DNA of 64,000 bases from Cristatella mucedo (GCA_009760855.2 WPIO01000001.1:14936001-15000000), one strand, 5' to 3'; shown: positions 32,790-45,440, numbered from the stretch's first letter. Program-made: numbers and translations. Notes: a model not told the origin generated them from the letters alone.

Positions 32790-33056
32790 TGTGGTGTGCG
32801 CCAGCGGCTTTTGCTGTAATTAGCGAAGCACCGAACACTAATGGACATGCCTCACACGTGGCCAATAGTTAAGCCATTGAAGCAGGGCAGAGCCGGGCCA
32901 CTAATGCAGGTTCTATTTCTGTCGTCTGCTGCGGTTAATCGAGCTCTCATATATGTGCCCGCTGTGTCTCGGAAGCAGAGTCTCGTTTACCGCGCCGCTG
33001 TGTCTCCGTGAGACTCCTACTAGAACAGCCGCCGCCGGAGACACTGTCATACAACA
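32790..33056 (+). repeat. 3' LTR of the gypsy-type element
   Basis: 267 bases from TGTGGTGTGCGCC to CATACAACA, directly after the polypurine tract. It includes a stretch (tgtctcggaagcagagtctc, cgccgctgtgtctccgtgag) that is partly missing from the 5' LTR. Confidence 0.85.
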
Positions 33057-33654
33057 TACCATGAATCCAGGAATTTTTAGGGATTTGGTATATTTTAAGG
33101 TGTACCTAATAATTAGGTGGTGATTCTAAAGGCTCTTGGAAGTCGCATATTAAGGTGTATCGCCGGAGGGGATCACAACTTTCTTTTTAAAAAACTTAGT
33201 AGGCGTCTGGAGTGGCACGCCCACTGGTGCACGTTTTACGACTGTTTCCAGAGGTGTCATTATTTTTTTGAGGGAGTCATAATTTTAGAGTTACACACAG
33301 GTAATTCTTTCCATTTAGGTTTAAAAAAGCCTGCCGAGAGGCAAGCTTTGGGCACGGCTATTAAGGCTCTCCAAATTGGGTTATGAATTACTAGTGCGTG
33401 CGTCGTAAGAAGCTTCCTGATGAGTTAAAGGAGTAGTTTAATTAACAGCTAAAATAATTCAGCTTAAAATACAATTTTTAGAGGAATCAAAGAACTTTTC
33501 CGAGCAGATTTCAATGTCCTTGACCTTGGATCCTTTGAGACTGGTTTAGTCTCCCCATACCAAAATGCAGGCTTCGCAATAAGTGGCAGTTACAACGCTC
33601 AAATTGGACGAGCATCGGTGCCAAGCTCTTGAAAAAGACCGCGTGGTCAATTAA

Positions 33655-33720
33655 GAGATAGCTGATTTGATGGCTTCATTTATTTAGCTGTAGAAGAACC
33701 ACAGTGGCAATCGCCCATGA
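33655..33720 (-). mobile_element. SINE family 1, 3' fragment
   Basis: tagctgatttgatggcttca, tttatttagctgtagaagaa, then gtggcaatcgcccatga. A short decayed end. Apart from this and the inverted repeat at 34877, the stretch 33057-35737 shows nothing I recognise. Confidence 0.5.
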
Positions 33721-34876
33721 TTCAAGATGGAAGGGGGAGGTACGGAATGCCGGCTACTCGACTGGAGCCGGATAGGTATACTTTAATGCAACAGCTAAGC
33801 CCATATTTTTACCTTTTTCTAACTAATAAAATACAGCTTAATCCAATCCTGAAATTCAAGGCGGTTAAACAGTCGGCGTCAAATGCATTAGGTAATCGTA
33901 GGTGAATACATTTCTACAAATTACACCCTTGAGTAATATCACTTCCATGAACTGATTAAGCTTTTCCTCATGTGTGTATAATCATGTCTTCGTATGCACA
34001 ATGGCGGTTTTTTAACACATTTGAAAGACCAGTAAAAGAAGCGTATTTCTGCATTCAGGTCTTTACTGAACTTACGCCACTCCGAAAGCATCCTTCAGTC
34101 AAAGTCAGCCTCTTGTCAGCATTCGCTGTAAATGTGGGCCACACGTTTTCTAGACTTTGTTTACATATATATCCAGGCAAATGAAAGTTTGGTTTTATAT
34201 TAGGGGTTTGGTATGCTAATCAAAAGACATTATCAACTAGCAATGCATTTTGATTCGGTATCAGTAAGGCCAAATAAAATTCTTTTGTGGCAGTGCCTTT
34301 GACTGATGGCGTCTGCAAACTTTTCGATATACATTAAGCTCTAGCTTTGGCGCTTCGTAATACAATTTTGTGCTTAGCTCTACAAACCAGTATATGAAAT
34401 ATGGTGCTCAGCGTAGATTGAATAGTGTGAGAATCTGACAGTCGCATCAATAATGGGCCAGAAGAGCCGCATTCGATCGTTTTGGTTAACTTTCTTGACC
34501 GGTTAGTTCTATCTGCCTTATAGCCATTAGAGATATTTAAAAGATGCTTCCGAGTTGAGGCGCTGTCTCATTTTTCTAGATGCACAGCAGGCTCTGAACC
34601 GCTGTCTGCCTGGCTTAGTCTAACCTCACCCCGCAGTGTAACAGGCCGCTAATTACCTAGGTAATCCTCAGGCATACATGTAACTGTGGAGAGTAGATGA
34701 CAGTCGTATTCTGGAGGATTGACAGGTCCAATAATATATACGGTATCAATATACAAATGATTGTGCCAGCGGCAATAGTCGCGTTCATTTTGTTATTCTG
34801 CCTAACAATAATTTAATCTGGGCAGTTGGCGATAGAGAAATAATTCAAAGGGTCAGTGTATTTGTAAGTTACCGCG

Positions 34877-34944
34877 AGGTGACATATTACCAATATTAAT
34901 TTCCCAAATTAATATTTGGTAAACCAATATTGGTAATGTCGCCT
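34877..34944. repeat. Complex AT-rich inverted repeat
   Basis: The inner part is a perfect 11-base hairpin, aatattaattt ccc aaattaatatt. Outer arms add aggtgacatattaccaatat pairing with ccaatattggtaatgtcgcc; the right side has an extra ttggtaaa segment that can also pair. This may be a remnant of a small terminal-inverted-repeat element. Confidence 0.85.
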
Positions 34945-35737
34945 GTATGATGACCAAAGATAGGCTTGGCTATCGGAGACTCTGCAATGCGGTACTGTGA
35001 GAATTGGCCGATACTACGATGCTTGGCTTTGCTTTCGATTTAGATCCGCATTTAGATGAGCAGAAGAATTTCTGTCGACTGAGGTTCTTCCCGGTGCTTT
35101 GGAAGCTAGTTTACCTAAGGGCGATTTTCTGTCGCTCTTAAAAAGCTTGCCCGCGTTAATCGAATCTAGTGAGCTCAAAGTTGAGGTAACTAGGTCTTCG
35201 GAAAGCCATCGGGAGGTGAAGCCTTTGCCATTTGAAGCTTGTTCGTCAACTACGGGAGCGGTATAGACAAGATTCCACTTATGAGAGCCAAATCAGGCAG
35301 CCGAGCCTAAGAAGGGTGAAGGGGTGCGTCTAGCAGCGGCCAGGCAGCTTGCACACTCCTTCCAGTCGGTGACTGGGTCGGCGTGGGGAACTCAGACCCT
35401 ATAGCCGCCCAATCTATGCCTACGACTAAGAGGACCACATTTATTCTTTTCGGCTAAGCTTCGGATACGCAATGTAATCATTGCAACTTACCCGGTGGTG
35501 CTCATAGTATTCTTAACACATGTTTCTATATCTGTATCTTATTAAAGAGGATTATGTTTGGGTCGCCAGCACTAAGTCAGGGGCGTACGGGCTTAATCGA
35601 CAAATAGTTCTCATTTTAATAGCAATAGCCATGCCCGGCTGCCAACAAGTAACGTAATCCGACGGAGTGTTAAAAGGAAATTTTGCATCGATCCCTTTGC
35701 TGAAGTCAAGCCTATCAAGCAAACACTACCTCACAGT

Positions 35738-35903
35738 GGCCGTGATGACTCAGGAGGTAAGGTGCTGGCTCTTCCCGACTAAGGTCGTGGGTTCGAATCT
35801 TGTAGTGGGCGATCCCTTATTGCCAACTGCAAGCGGTGGTGATAGGCGTTAAAGTCTCTTCTGACGCTTTACAAATGAGGCTGTTAAATCAGCTAATAAT
35901 ATT
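35738..35903 (+). mobile_element. tRNA-derived SINE (family 1)
   Basis: ggccgtgatgactcaggagg, cttcccgactaaggtcgtgg, box B ggttcgaatct (one change), ttattgccaactgcaagcgg, tacaaatgaggctgttaaat and cagct, with an AT-rich end. Confidence 0.85.
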
Positions 35904-36005
35904 TTTTACCCAGAGCCAATAATAATAACAATAAGAAAAAAATTCAATAAGATATTTGTACAGCTGCTTGTGCTTTTTTCTTATATGTTTGTTGTGTTTG
36001 CTTGC

Positions 36006-36165
36006 AGAAAGAATATTGGGCGTGTTATCAGCGCCGTCGGTGAATTTCGAGCATCAGGTCTCAGCCCATTGTATAGGTTATGCTGCTACCCAAACTAATG
36101 AGGGCCTCGCGAGTAGGTATAGGAAGCTTAAGGGCAGCAGCCTCGAATCTGCCGAGTATTACTGA
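36006..36165 (+). CDS. Unrecognised candidate terminal exon
   Basis: A strong 3' splice site (gtttgttgtgtttgcttgcag) is followed by an open frame of about 52 codons containing SAPSVNFEHQVSAHCIGYAA and ending in SAEYY and a stop. No AATAAA is close and no upstream exon is apparent. The SINE ends 100 bp upstream. No family recognised. Confidence 0.22.
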
Positions 36166-38800
36166 CTGATAACACATGCAGGCTTGTAATATGACCATCA
36201 AGTTATATGCAAAGTATGATGATGTGCAGCATCTCTGGAGCTCTGCCGTAAGCCAAACATCTATTATGCAAAGACAACAGCTAAATATGGCAGTGATTTT
36301 GCAAGGGATCATAAACTATGCACACCAGTCTCAGTCAATATGATGGGCACTGTTACTATCGATGAGGTGTGTAGCACCACATTATTTTCCACTTATTGAA
36401 TAATTTCCTCGTTAACCGAAGCACTATCACTGTCACTTGTCACTGGGTTCCTGCTGCTGCTGACTCATATCTGTCACCACTCCTGCACACCGGCAGCCCT
36501 GGCTACAATCGCCACCCACAGTCAACATAGGAGTACAGCTAAACTGAAGCCACCAATCCTAGTGGGTGCCCATACATGCAATGGCAGAGTAAGCAAAGGA
36601 GATAGAAAAGCACCACTGCCGGCTGTGTCTACAGTAACTAGAAGGCTGGAATGATGAGAATAGGGAGCAAGTCGAGTCCTTAGGAAAGTGTCCTTAGTCC
36701 TTTCGAGGGCTTAGGAAAGGAAGCTGCTGCGACGCACTCAACTTAATGGTCATGATGCCTACTATGATAGGCCGACTTGGACAAGGTTAACTTGGAGTTT
36801 GATCATGAGAGCTGTGAAACATATGCAGATAAATTCTAGAGCCAATCTACAATCTAGTATACGAATACATTGAAAAGTGAAGAAACACGATACATTCACA
36901 GCTAGGTATTTGGCACCATAAAACATCCAAATGACACATTATGTGTAATTTGCTTTGCACGTGACTCATTCAACCAGCAGTCCTTGGTCTCATAAACTCC
37001 CGAATGACACATGATGTTGTGCAGTTTATTTTGATGGGGATTCGTGATACCAGTGAGTGCATGCCAAATACTGAACAGCCAATTTCAGGCTGCTTATTTG
37101 GTGTAGCATAAACACTCACGGAATGAGGACCTTGCAGGTTATTTCAAGAAGCTGCCGTGACTCTCACTGTGCTGGCATTCTTGCAGTGGAAAGCCAGAGG
37201 GAAGCAAAAAGTATGAAACGTGCATAAAAATTTACCTGCTAAAAAGGCCAACAAACTGGGAACCCGTACCCTATGTATGAAGAAGAAAGACCGTCTAGGG
37301 CACTAACACAAGCCTAGCCAGGTTTAGCCACCGAGGGGGCCAGACACTGACCTTGGCCGAGACAGCCAATCGTAGAAAGATCAAAAATTGGTCCAAAGGG
37401 GACCGATGCCTGGTTGCCCTCTTTCCCTTTGCGTTTGGGCACCGGCTGGTCTTAGATAGCGCCACAAAGACAGCTTTTGGCATAGCATCCTTCCTCCAAG
37501 GCGGTGCCATTGTGCTAACATAGTCCAATATCACTCTCCTGTAATCCAGAGGAGAGGAGGTAATCAAGGCAAAACAGTCCTACTTTTTAGGGGTTCACAT
37601 GAAGGGGCAACTCTCTCTCTCTCATTGCGCCTGATTGTATGTGCCATAATCCAATTCAGCACCAATGGGTAACAGTCACTGAGAAACAGTGCAACAGTTG
37701 GAGCTGGCAGTAAGCAGCAGGATTTTCGTGGAGCAGCTGAGCCGTAGTTGTCACAAGATATATGACATGACAAGCAGATATATGACATGACCTGCACATA
37801 TCTGTAGGCTGGAAAGGTGAGCCAACGTCGCTTGGTACTAACTCTTCGACACTGTTGAGAGACCACCTGTGCAATATATCGTTTTGCATCCTGCTCGTGT
37901 CTGCATTTCAGTAGCTTTCAAATCCATAGGACCGAGAGAAAGAAAAAGAAAGAAGCGAGATAGAGAGAATACCTGCTCTTTTCAAAATTATGCAATTTAT
38001 GCCTGATAAGCAGAGCTATAACATCAGCAAAGTATGACTATTTCAATTGAGAATCCAGGAGCCCTAGCTCTATCTGTCAGTCAGTTTATGAACATACGCG
38101 TTTCTTGCATAACCTATGAGTAGTATCTACCATATTTAGATGAGTCTGTCCACAAATCTTCTAAGCTATGAAACATAGCAAAGTAACTAATGAGTTGTTA
38201 ACAGAAGTAGCAAAAATAGCAGCAAACAACTGCTCGATAATAAGTGCCACGATGTCAGACATCTAGAGCAAAGCCAGCTTTGTCATTCAAGAATTCTCCA
38301 AAGTAAACTCCATAGCTTGTGGCTTGAAGGTTGGCAACCAACAATCTGCAAGTGAGCAAATGGAATACAACTTATATGAAAGAACGCTGGTTCATTAAAA
38401 GTCGGAAGCAGGCACACACTGCTCTGTGCACCGACCACCCTTCTACCAAAAAATGTTGTTCAAATAATATGATATCTGCATACATGGTAAATACAGGTAG
38501 CTTTAGGTCGGCTCAGCTAGCCCATCTGCCTGTTGCCTTAGCATGGAATTTAGGTTTACTTTCGCAATATTACCTATTATTAAATAATCTCATTATTACG
38601 AACTATTAAATTCTATCTCTAGCAAACTGACTCCATAAGCTCTACTGTAAAGTCAACCTACTTTCACTAGATTGACGTGTAATATTGCCAAATTCGAGTA
38701 TACTTTAATGAAGGTACAACAGTAAATTCTATGCATCTTTAATACACTATATATGCTTCCTTTCTGTAACTATAACTTTACAGATCTTGCTGCCTGTGCA
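36166..38800. other. Intergenic stretch, no supported feature
   Basis: Only short frames on both strands. One minus-strand frame (37295-37567) vaguely recalls transposase-like composition but has no motif I can defend. There are no SINE or LINE tails except poorly defined fragments. Confidence 0.5.
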
Positions 38801-38839
38801 ATGAGGTGATTCTAGTTGGTGCAAAGTCTGTGCATCGAG

Positions 38840-39210
38840 GCTTGTCTGTCGCGAAAGTCACAACTGCTAAATTACTCTACTTCTCTCAGAGCTGCACCAG
38901 CTTCCCATTAAAAAGCTCGTCGACTTTAAGGTCCTCATACCCACATCCAAGCCCCTTCATACACATGCTCTTGCTTAACTGCATTAAATGCATACGCCTC
39001 CAGCCCCCATTCGTACAACCTGCTCCTCTGACTCTGGTTCATTATCTGTGTATCTTACCCAGGTCCTTCGGAGGCCAAGCCAAGGCCAAGTTCGTGTGCA
39101 CCTAAAGCCTGAAACTCTCTACCAAACTAAATCTACCCTCAAACTAAATCATCCATCTAAATCCTCATATCTACCAAATGCCACCAAATTCCCCCTTCCA
39201 TGACATACTG
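38840..39210 (+). mobile_element. Old L2-like LINE fragment (RT C-terminus)
   Basis: Readings equivalent to 'LHQLPIKKLVDFKVLI' near 38895-38945 (family consensus LHWLPVKQRIDFKVL) and a later 'LLPRSFGGQAKAKFV..KP.TLYQTKSTLK' stretch corresponding to 'LKSFGDRAFSSYA..AWNSLP'. The 3' end is not preserved. Confidence 0.6.
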
Positions 39211-39457
39211 TATATGTCAAATGCTAAAAACTACTGGTTCCTCGAAGCACTTGCTTAAGCCGAAAGAATAAACCTTTATGTGCGTACGTGTGCTCTAATT
39301 GAGCACACCATCACAAACCTAGCGACAAGCTTTTCTTCCAGCCTGAAATGACTAGAAAGAGATTTGGTTCTCTTCGGTGCAGATCCAATGTATCAATGTA
39401 TGCTATTTTTATGTATTTGTACATATACTTGCATTTAAATTCCGATGAATAAGAAGA

Positions 39458-39503
39458 TATATATATATATGTAACTAAATAATATATATATATATATATA
39501 TAG
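39458..39503. repeat. TA microsatellite
   Basis: Two (TA)n tracts separated by tgtaactaaata. Confidence 0.9.
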
Positions 39504-39539
39504 TATTTACTCGCATACATTGGTGTATATGCACATTAA

Positions 39540-39880
39540 ATGCTGATACATTCAAGCTCAAATCCCTTGGAGGCTGAGCCTTCATTTCGTATGCACCCAT
39601 AACCTGGAATTCACTCCCGACTGACGTTGGTGCATCCTCTGACTTGACATATGAAAACAGGTAAAAAACTACCAATTTCTTACAGCACTTACTTTGTCCT
39701 CGTGAATTGCCTTTTATATACTCCTGCATGGTGCCGCTGAATGTTATTACTTCGCAATCGACATGCTTCCTTTCGAGCATATGTGAAGTGCATAGAAAGA
39801 TATTTAGTTCTATTAGAGTGGTATGCAGATGTCTTATTGCCATTATTTTTTGTTATTATTATTATTGTTTGCAAACACTG
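39540..39880 (+). mobile_element. Old L2-like LINE fragment with 3' tail
   Basis: RT C-terminal equivalents ('tcaagctcaaatcccttgga', 'taacctggaattcactcccg', 'tctgacttgacatatgaaaa') followed by a tail 'gaagtgcatagaaagatatt', 'gttctattagagtggtatgc' and an ATT repeat. From 39881 to 41320 nothing is securely recognised. Confidence 0.65.
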
Positions 39881-41324
39881 TAAGACAGTGATTGCATGTG
39901 CCAGTGGGAAATCGAAAACCATTCAGCATGCAAATGTGGAACTTTCAATTCTTACTACCTACAATAACCTTTTTCAATGCTTATTCGCCGGCCGTTGAGT
40001 ATTTGCTGTTGGATGCAGATCTTATTACCGTTGGTGTGTTGCTAATGAGAACGAAGGTGGCTTACAACAATGCAAGAGCAGCTTTAAAATTCCTACAGAA
40101 AAAGAAGCAATTAATAAAAGCAATGAATGGTTTCTATAGGTTCCTGATGGTATCTACGATTTGCCACTTTGCCTCTTTCAAGTCGCCTACATTGTGGATT
40201 TGACCGTTCGCATGGATGGCCTTTAAAGCACAAGAGCAAGTATAGCTGACCGAAGCAGAAGAAGGACCGCTCAGCCTGGATATGCTGAACCTCAGCTAGC
40301 CACACTTGCCGGGGCCTCAAACGGCACCCAAAAGAGCACCGAGGCAAAAGCCAGTGACATGAGAATGACAAGTGCTTCCACCTTACTACCTGCTGTCAGC
40401 CCAAGTGGTGGAACCAGCCGGCCATGGTGGTGCTCTGGACAACAGGAAGGACATAGCTCGGCAGTCACTCGGCTGCCCGAATGTGATCGGTCGAGGGTCA
40501 CCTGACCAGAACCGCCGGTCCTGTCTGTATGAGCTTCGAGCCCGGTTTGTGGATGGATGGGGTCGCTGACTGGCCTGAAAGGGTGGGGTGCAGGCAGACC
40601 TTCTTTGCATAACCAGTCACCTACGTTCGGCACTGAGCCAATTCTCATTAATCAAGCAGCTGTCAAAGGCTCGAGTTAGTGGCTGGCCGGCTTGTCGGCT
40701 GTTCAGTGGAATGAGCTCAGGACGCTAGAGGAAGGACTCCCGCAGGATTATCGTAGCATCCTCACTCCATGCGTCTTCCATCGGGCCATTAGGGCAGGCA
40801 CGGCAGCAAGGGACGAGCTTACCTGCGTGTAGACGACTGATCTGCATCAGGAAGTTTTATAAACAATCGGACTGGTCGTCGGCTCTCCATACCTGGACCG
40901 ATTCAAAGGTAGTCGCATGGTGGCAGAGATCGCAATGCCAATGCTTGCCTATGTGTCTTGTCCCTGTACTTCTAGGATAATTGGTCTTGTGGTGGCCGGT
41001 GTCTGCACGGTGAATATAAGGTCCACACAGGCTGTACCAATCGCAGCTGCTGATTAATTCAACTGGAAACTCTGGAGGTGGGAGTCCTGTTTACATGCCA
41101 CAGGTCTGTTCACACCCTTTCCCAGATGGAGGATTTGGTTTATGCCGGTTAGGCAGTATGCTAATTCAAGCCCTCTCTATCCGGCTTCGGTTGAGCTTGT
41201 TCATATTTAATGCTACGGACTATTAAGTAAACGATACATGTAAAATGCTGCAGGCCGATTGGGGACTGGTCAGCCTGCAGTTTAACCCCACTGCTACTTC
41301 AACGATTGAGTAAAAAGTAAAGGT

Positions 41325-41450
41325 AAAGGGTTAGTTGATTGAACAGCCTCATTTATTTATCAGTAGAAGAGCAGGCCCCTAGCCTGCTTGCAACAGGCAC
41401 TAAAGGATTATCAACACTAGCTGCCGAACCCTGCGACTTTGGACGTGAAG
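41325..41450 (-). mobile_element. Degraded SINE family 1 copy
   Basis: gttagttgattgaacagcct, catttatttatcagtagaag, 'caggcactaaaggattatc' and a worn box-B region 'gccgaaccctgcgac'. Confidence 0.55.
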
Positions 41451-42069
41451 TGTGAGTACTAAAATGACTGGTGTAATGTTTCTGTCTCTATTTCCGGTTG
41501 ATACAATCTAGTTTGCAATTGTCTGCTGCCAAACTGTGTGCCATCAGTCTTAAGCCATCTGCTTTGCTATGATCTGAATCTCGTTTTCATTTTGCCACCA
41601 AGCAGACTCAGTGCTAGTCCTCGACGTTAGTGTGCCAAGTGTATCCCCTTATTTCCTCTGGGATTTGGTAATTGGCTGTGCATTATCTGTGGGTAGTGAC
41701 ATCCCTTTTGGGCATGAGCAAATGTTGTAGTAGCCTGCAACAAATTTTGTGTTGGATATAACCCATGAACTATATTGTCAACATACGTTTCTTACGAGTA
41801 ACAATATAAACAGAGCAAGTACTTAAGCTTATCTGAATTGGATAGTGGAATTTAGGAGACAATAGTTTTGTTTAATGCAAATAAGTAGTGAGATGTATCT
41901 TATGCTTCGACATATTTTAACCATATTACATACTGTTGAATCATTCTTACACCTATATAATTATTCTAAGAGTAAGCTGCATTTTGCCCTAAAAATGACC
42001 ACATTTACAAATGCAGTGAGCCTGATGGAATTCGATGAGCAAATAGCACCGACAATATCTAATGTAATG

Positions 42070-42385
42070 CACCTCTGTTTGTAACTCCACAAAGCCACAA
42101 GGACTTCCACGGGAGAGTTTTCTAGAGCAAACTCAAAGTCTAAGCGCTTGCAGTGCACATACGATAGCCAACATAATTCATCTCATGCAACAAAAAGAAA
42201 ATGAGATGCATAGATGAGCACCGGTGGGCAGTCGAGGAGTGAGTAGCATGGAAGTAACAGCTCAGGACGGCTGGAAAGGATGTGCCATGGTCCGCAACAG
42301 GAGAGTAGATATCGTCGCCTTTAGGACCAGCAGAGCAAAAGCTTTTGTCGCCAGCAGTCTTTAAGAATAGGAATGGAACAACCAC
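42070..42385 (-). mobile_element. Family-B LINE 3' end
   Basis: Reverse tail: gtaactccacaaagccacaa, gagagttttctagagcaaac, tcaaagtctaagcgcttgca, then the 3' UTR and the end of the RT C-terminus (42140-42397 on the minus strand reads 'FLFLKTAGDKSFCSAG'). From 42386 to 43600 no feature is recognised. Confidence 0.8.
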
Positions 42386-43619
42386 GGATAGCACCAAGCT
42401 GGCAAGCTAATCTTAATGTTCACCAATAGGTACTAGGCAAGCTGCTGCTGCGAGGTCTTTTAATCTTTTTGGTTGCTGCTGTGGGAGAATTTTACTAAAG
42501 ATTTTCAGATGAAGGCATGGGGGGTTGCCTATTGCCTATTTGTCTGTAGCAAAAGCATCTATTCTGACATTTCAGGATGGTTCGTGCTTGCTAATGAAAG
42601 GCCCTAGCTGGTAGTGCGTTTTGTATAGGAGGCTAACACTGTCTTTGGGCCAACCCAACGATGGGGCAAGCTTATCTATTGGCATGCTCTTCTAGCCTTT
42701 GTCTAATTGACTGCCTTGATGGATGTAAAGTTTTAGTTCTAAAGGTCACGGTTTAGCCCCACCCTGAGGTAAATCCTGGCTCCGCTGTACTGTGTAGTAT
42801 CTGGCTGTGGGTGATTTAAAAGATGTGGTTCAAGACCAAAGTAGCTGTACTTCTACAACAAAGACCGACCTGATGACTGTGGATCAAGCAGTATAAATTG
42901 GCACTCCTGCTAAGTGCTATCGTTTAATGTATTGCAGATTGTTGCTGTGAAGTGCAGCTCAAGAATAGCATGCAATACATTGCATTTAAGTTGATTCTTT
43001 GCTCTAAAAAATCTACTTAAAGGATTATAGATAATGTATTCTCTTACGGGCCTCATCATGAAGTAGTCAGTACCTCAGTCCTCTATCCCCATAATCCATT
43101 TTGGCTACAAGAATTTCCTTGATTGTTCACTGATTTGTGAAGATCGAGTGTTTCAACTGCATCTTGCGATGGTATCGGTCTGAGCCAATCAATAGTGGCT
43201 GCCTGCAGAAGCATTCTTTGACTGTCTTTAGCATTCACCCTGCACTGCTGTGTATATCAGCTTTCTGCGCTGATCCAAGTCGTACGATGGACTTGGGTTC
43301 TCGGTTGCAAGTGAATCTCCTGGTCTCACTGGTTCATGGCCTCCGATGTCAGCTTGGCAGAGCGGCAAATGGTTGCCACCAGATTCGTGTGCACATTAAT
43401 CTAAAGCATTTCTTCTTTCGTTCTTGAGATTCCTGATGTAAACTTCTAGAGTGACACTGTGGCGCTTTCTCCCATCGCAGAAGCCAGCTCTGACCGCTGC
43501 ACTCTGCTGCATTCTGTGATACAACATTTACTAAAGGCTGTTCATGCTCGCACCAACATATGGTCAAGGAGAAGCAGAGGCACTTTCTGTGCCCTTTAAG
43601 GATTAACGTCAGATAACAA

Positions 43620-44640
43620 TATTAATACAACAATGATACGACATTTTAAGCACCTTAGATATACTGAAAAGGAAGTCGTTTGATTGGTTAGTGATATCGT
43701 GCCCAACATCCGCACATCTAAGCATGCAAAAGGATATTGCACAAGAACAGAGCTAATGCCACGTGAAGAGGGTGGGTTTTTAGCTTCTTATTAAATGTTT
43801 TAAAGTCAAGAGAAGCTGTTATGTCAATCCGAAGTGAATTCCAGGGTTTGTGAGCATGCAAGGTGAAGGTTTGGTCTCCAAAGGACATGAAGCTGGTCAA
43901 GGTAAAGCTAAATGACTTGAGTCAGAAGAGCAGGTGTTACGTTGCAAAGCCCTACGAGGAAGTGTTTCAGATAGGTAGGGCCGGAGCAAGAGAACGAAAT
44001 TACCTGAAAGTGAGTGACAAAGCCTTGAAATCAATTTGCTACTTGATATGAAGCCAGGGCAGGTCAGTGGGAAGTGGTTTTGGTGTGGCAGTTGAGACAA
44101 TCACGGCAAAAAAGCCTGGCTGCAGGAGATTTGTACAGGCCGGAACGCGTCCGGGAAGTAAGTTATAGAAGTCTATACGGAATGTTACAAATGCTTGGAA
44201 CACCTATGATATGGTATCCCTGTCTAAGCAGACATTTGCGATGTTTGAGAATTTTTTTATGTTATGTAGCTGAAAGTAGGCAGACTTGACTGTGGAGCTG
44301 ATGACGTTATTCAGTTAAAGGTCACTTTGCAAAAGGACAACCAGATTCGTCGGAGATGCTACAGGAGATAAGCTGACCCAGCCCATTTTTGGGTTAGGCT
44401 TTACAATGTCGAAGCAACACTGGATTTTCGAATAATTTATTAGTTGATTTTTATCATCTTTGAGAAATTTTACTGCCATCCAAATGTGAATGTCAGAAAG
44501 GCATGCAGCTCGATAGTTAAGACAGGTCTGCTTTCAGATGGGCAGTGAGGGATCAATGCATATACATATACAGATGTTTTTCATCTGCATAGAAATGAAA
44601 GCCTAGATTGTGCTTAGTGATTACACTGCATAAAGAGGGA
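43620..44640 (-). mobile_element. L2-like LINE, family A, reversed, 3' half
   Basis: From the tail side (43650: cattttaagcaccttagata) through the 3' UTR to RT C-terminal sequence on the minus strand. There, readings equivalent to 'FGDQTFTLHAHKPWNSL' (43850-43800) and thumb segments up to about 44300 are found in several frames. Decayed. Confidence 0.7.
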
Positions 44641-45033
44641 GAGTACAAATTCTTAAAAGAAGTTGACCAAGCACAGATCTTCTGAGGTACATCGTATGGA
44701 AAGGCTACACGGATGACTTTTGCTTATGGACACCAATGATGTAAAATTCTCCAACAATATTGGACAAAACCAGTGCAGTGCATCTGAACAAAGCCTGGAG
44801 ATATCTTGTTCTACCAGGACATGCACGGGTCTTAGACGAGTGATTTGGATGGTTTCTTCTGTTTCTGGATGTTGATGCTGCAACCACGAGGGTGCCCAGT
44901 GGTTCACTCCAGAGGCCAGCAATGCATCCCTGCCAGCTCGAGTGGTGAGCTGTGCTGTGGCCTGAGATAGCTTGAAGTTCTCCTTCAGTGGGTAATGTTC
45001 GAGTGGCAGTTTGCACAATATGTCTTTCTTTTG

Positions 45034-45440
45034 AATCGTACAAACCTTAAATCCTTTGGAGACCGTGCATTTAGCTCGTATGCTCCCACAGCCTGGAACT
45101 CCCTCCCGACCTGCATCAGATCATCCCCTGACCTGACCACATTTAAAAGAAACTTAAAAACATACCTATTTAGGACAGCATTTAGTGGGTCCTTGTGATT
45201 CGTCCTCGATGTGCTTATGCGTGCTGACACTGTTCATGCTGCCACTAACCACACTTGCATGCTGACCCAGTGCATGTAACCCCTAACCATGTTATTCATT
45301 TTGTTTGTTTTTCAAGCATGATTTTACTTACTATTCTATTGCGTATCACTTTGCAGCAAATGTAAAGCGCCTAGAAAGAGATTGAGTTCTCTGAGGGCGC
45401 TTTATCAAGTGCAATATTATTATTATTATTATTATTATTA
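45034..45440 (+). mobile_element. L2-like LINE, family A, recent 3' end
   Basis: A short frame (44995-45198) reads NLKSFGDRAFSSYAPTAWNS, then 'LPTCIRSSPDLTTFKRNLK' and 'YLFRTAF', the intact C-terminus of the L2 ORF. The full 3' UTR, the family-A tail (gcagcaaatgtaaagcgcct, gattgagttctctgagggcg, ctttatcaagtgc) and (ATT)n follow. It is close in sequence to the copy at 63021-63899. The stretch 44641-45033 shows no supported feature. Confidence 0.9.

Larger units (their letters stand above)
30626..33056 (+). mobile_element. Ty3/gypsy-type LTR retrotransposon, internally shortened, with nested LINE
   Basis: Two direct terminal repeats: 5' LTR 30626-31193 (246 bases once a nested insertion is removed) and 3' LTR 32790-33056 (267 bases). 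Both begin TGT and end CATACAACA. The 3' LTR is preceded by a purine tract (gggggaaggga, 32779-32789). The 5' LTR is followed by TGGCCGCAGAGAATGG (31196), a plausible tRNA primer-binding site. Flanking bases are TACT and TACC, a possible 4-bp target duplication with one mismatch. The 1.6 kb interior has gag-like sequence and a pol-end-like tail, but no protease, RT, RNase H or integrase, so it is non-autonomous. Many differences between the LTRs indicate an old insertion. Confidence 0.85.

Noticed and set aside
37295-37567. Minus-strand frame with a transposase-like feel (LDQFLIFLRL)
   Set aside because: One short helix-like segment is not enough. No DDE residues, no terminal repeats and no second supporting segment are visible.
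39892-40648. Open frames on both strands near 40 kb suggesting a coding element
   Set aside because: Neither strand gives recognisable motifs or a consistent exon structure, and the frames overlap.
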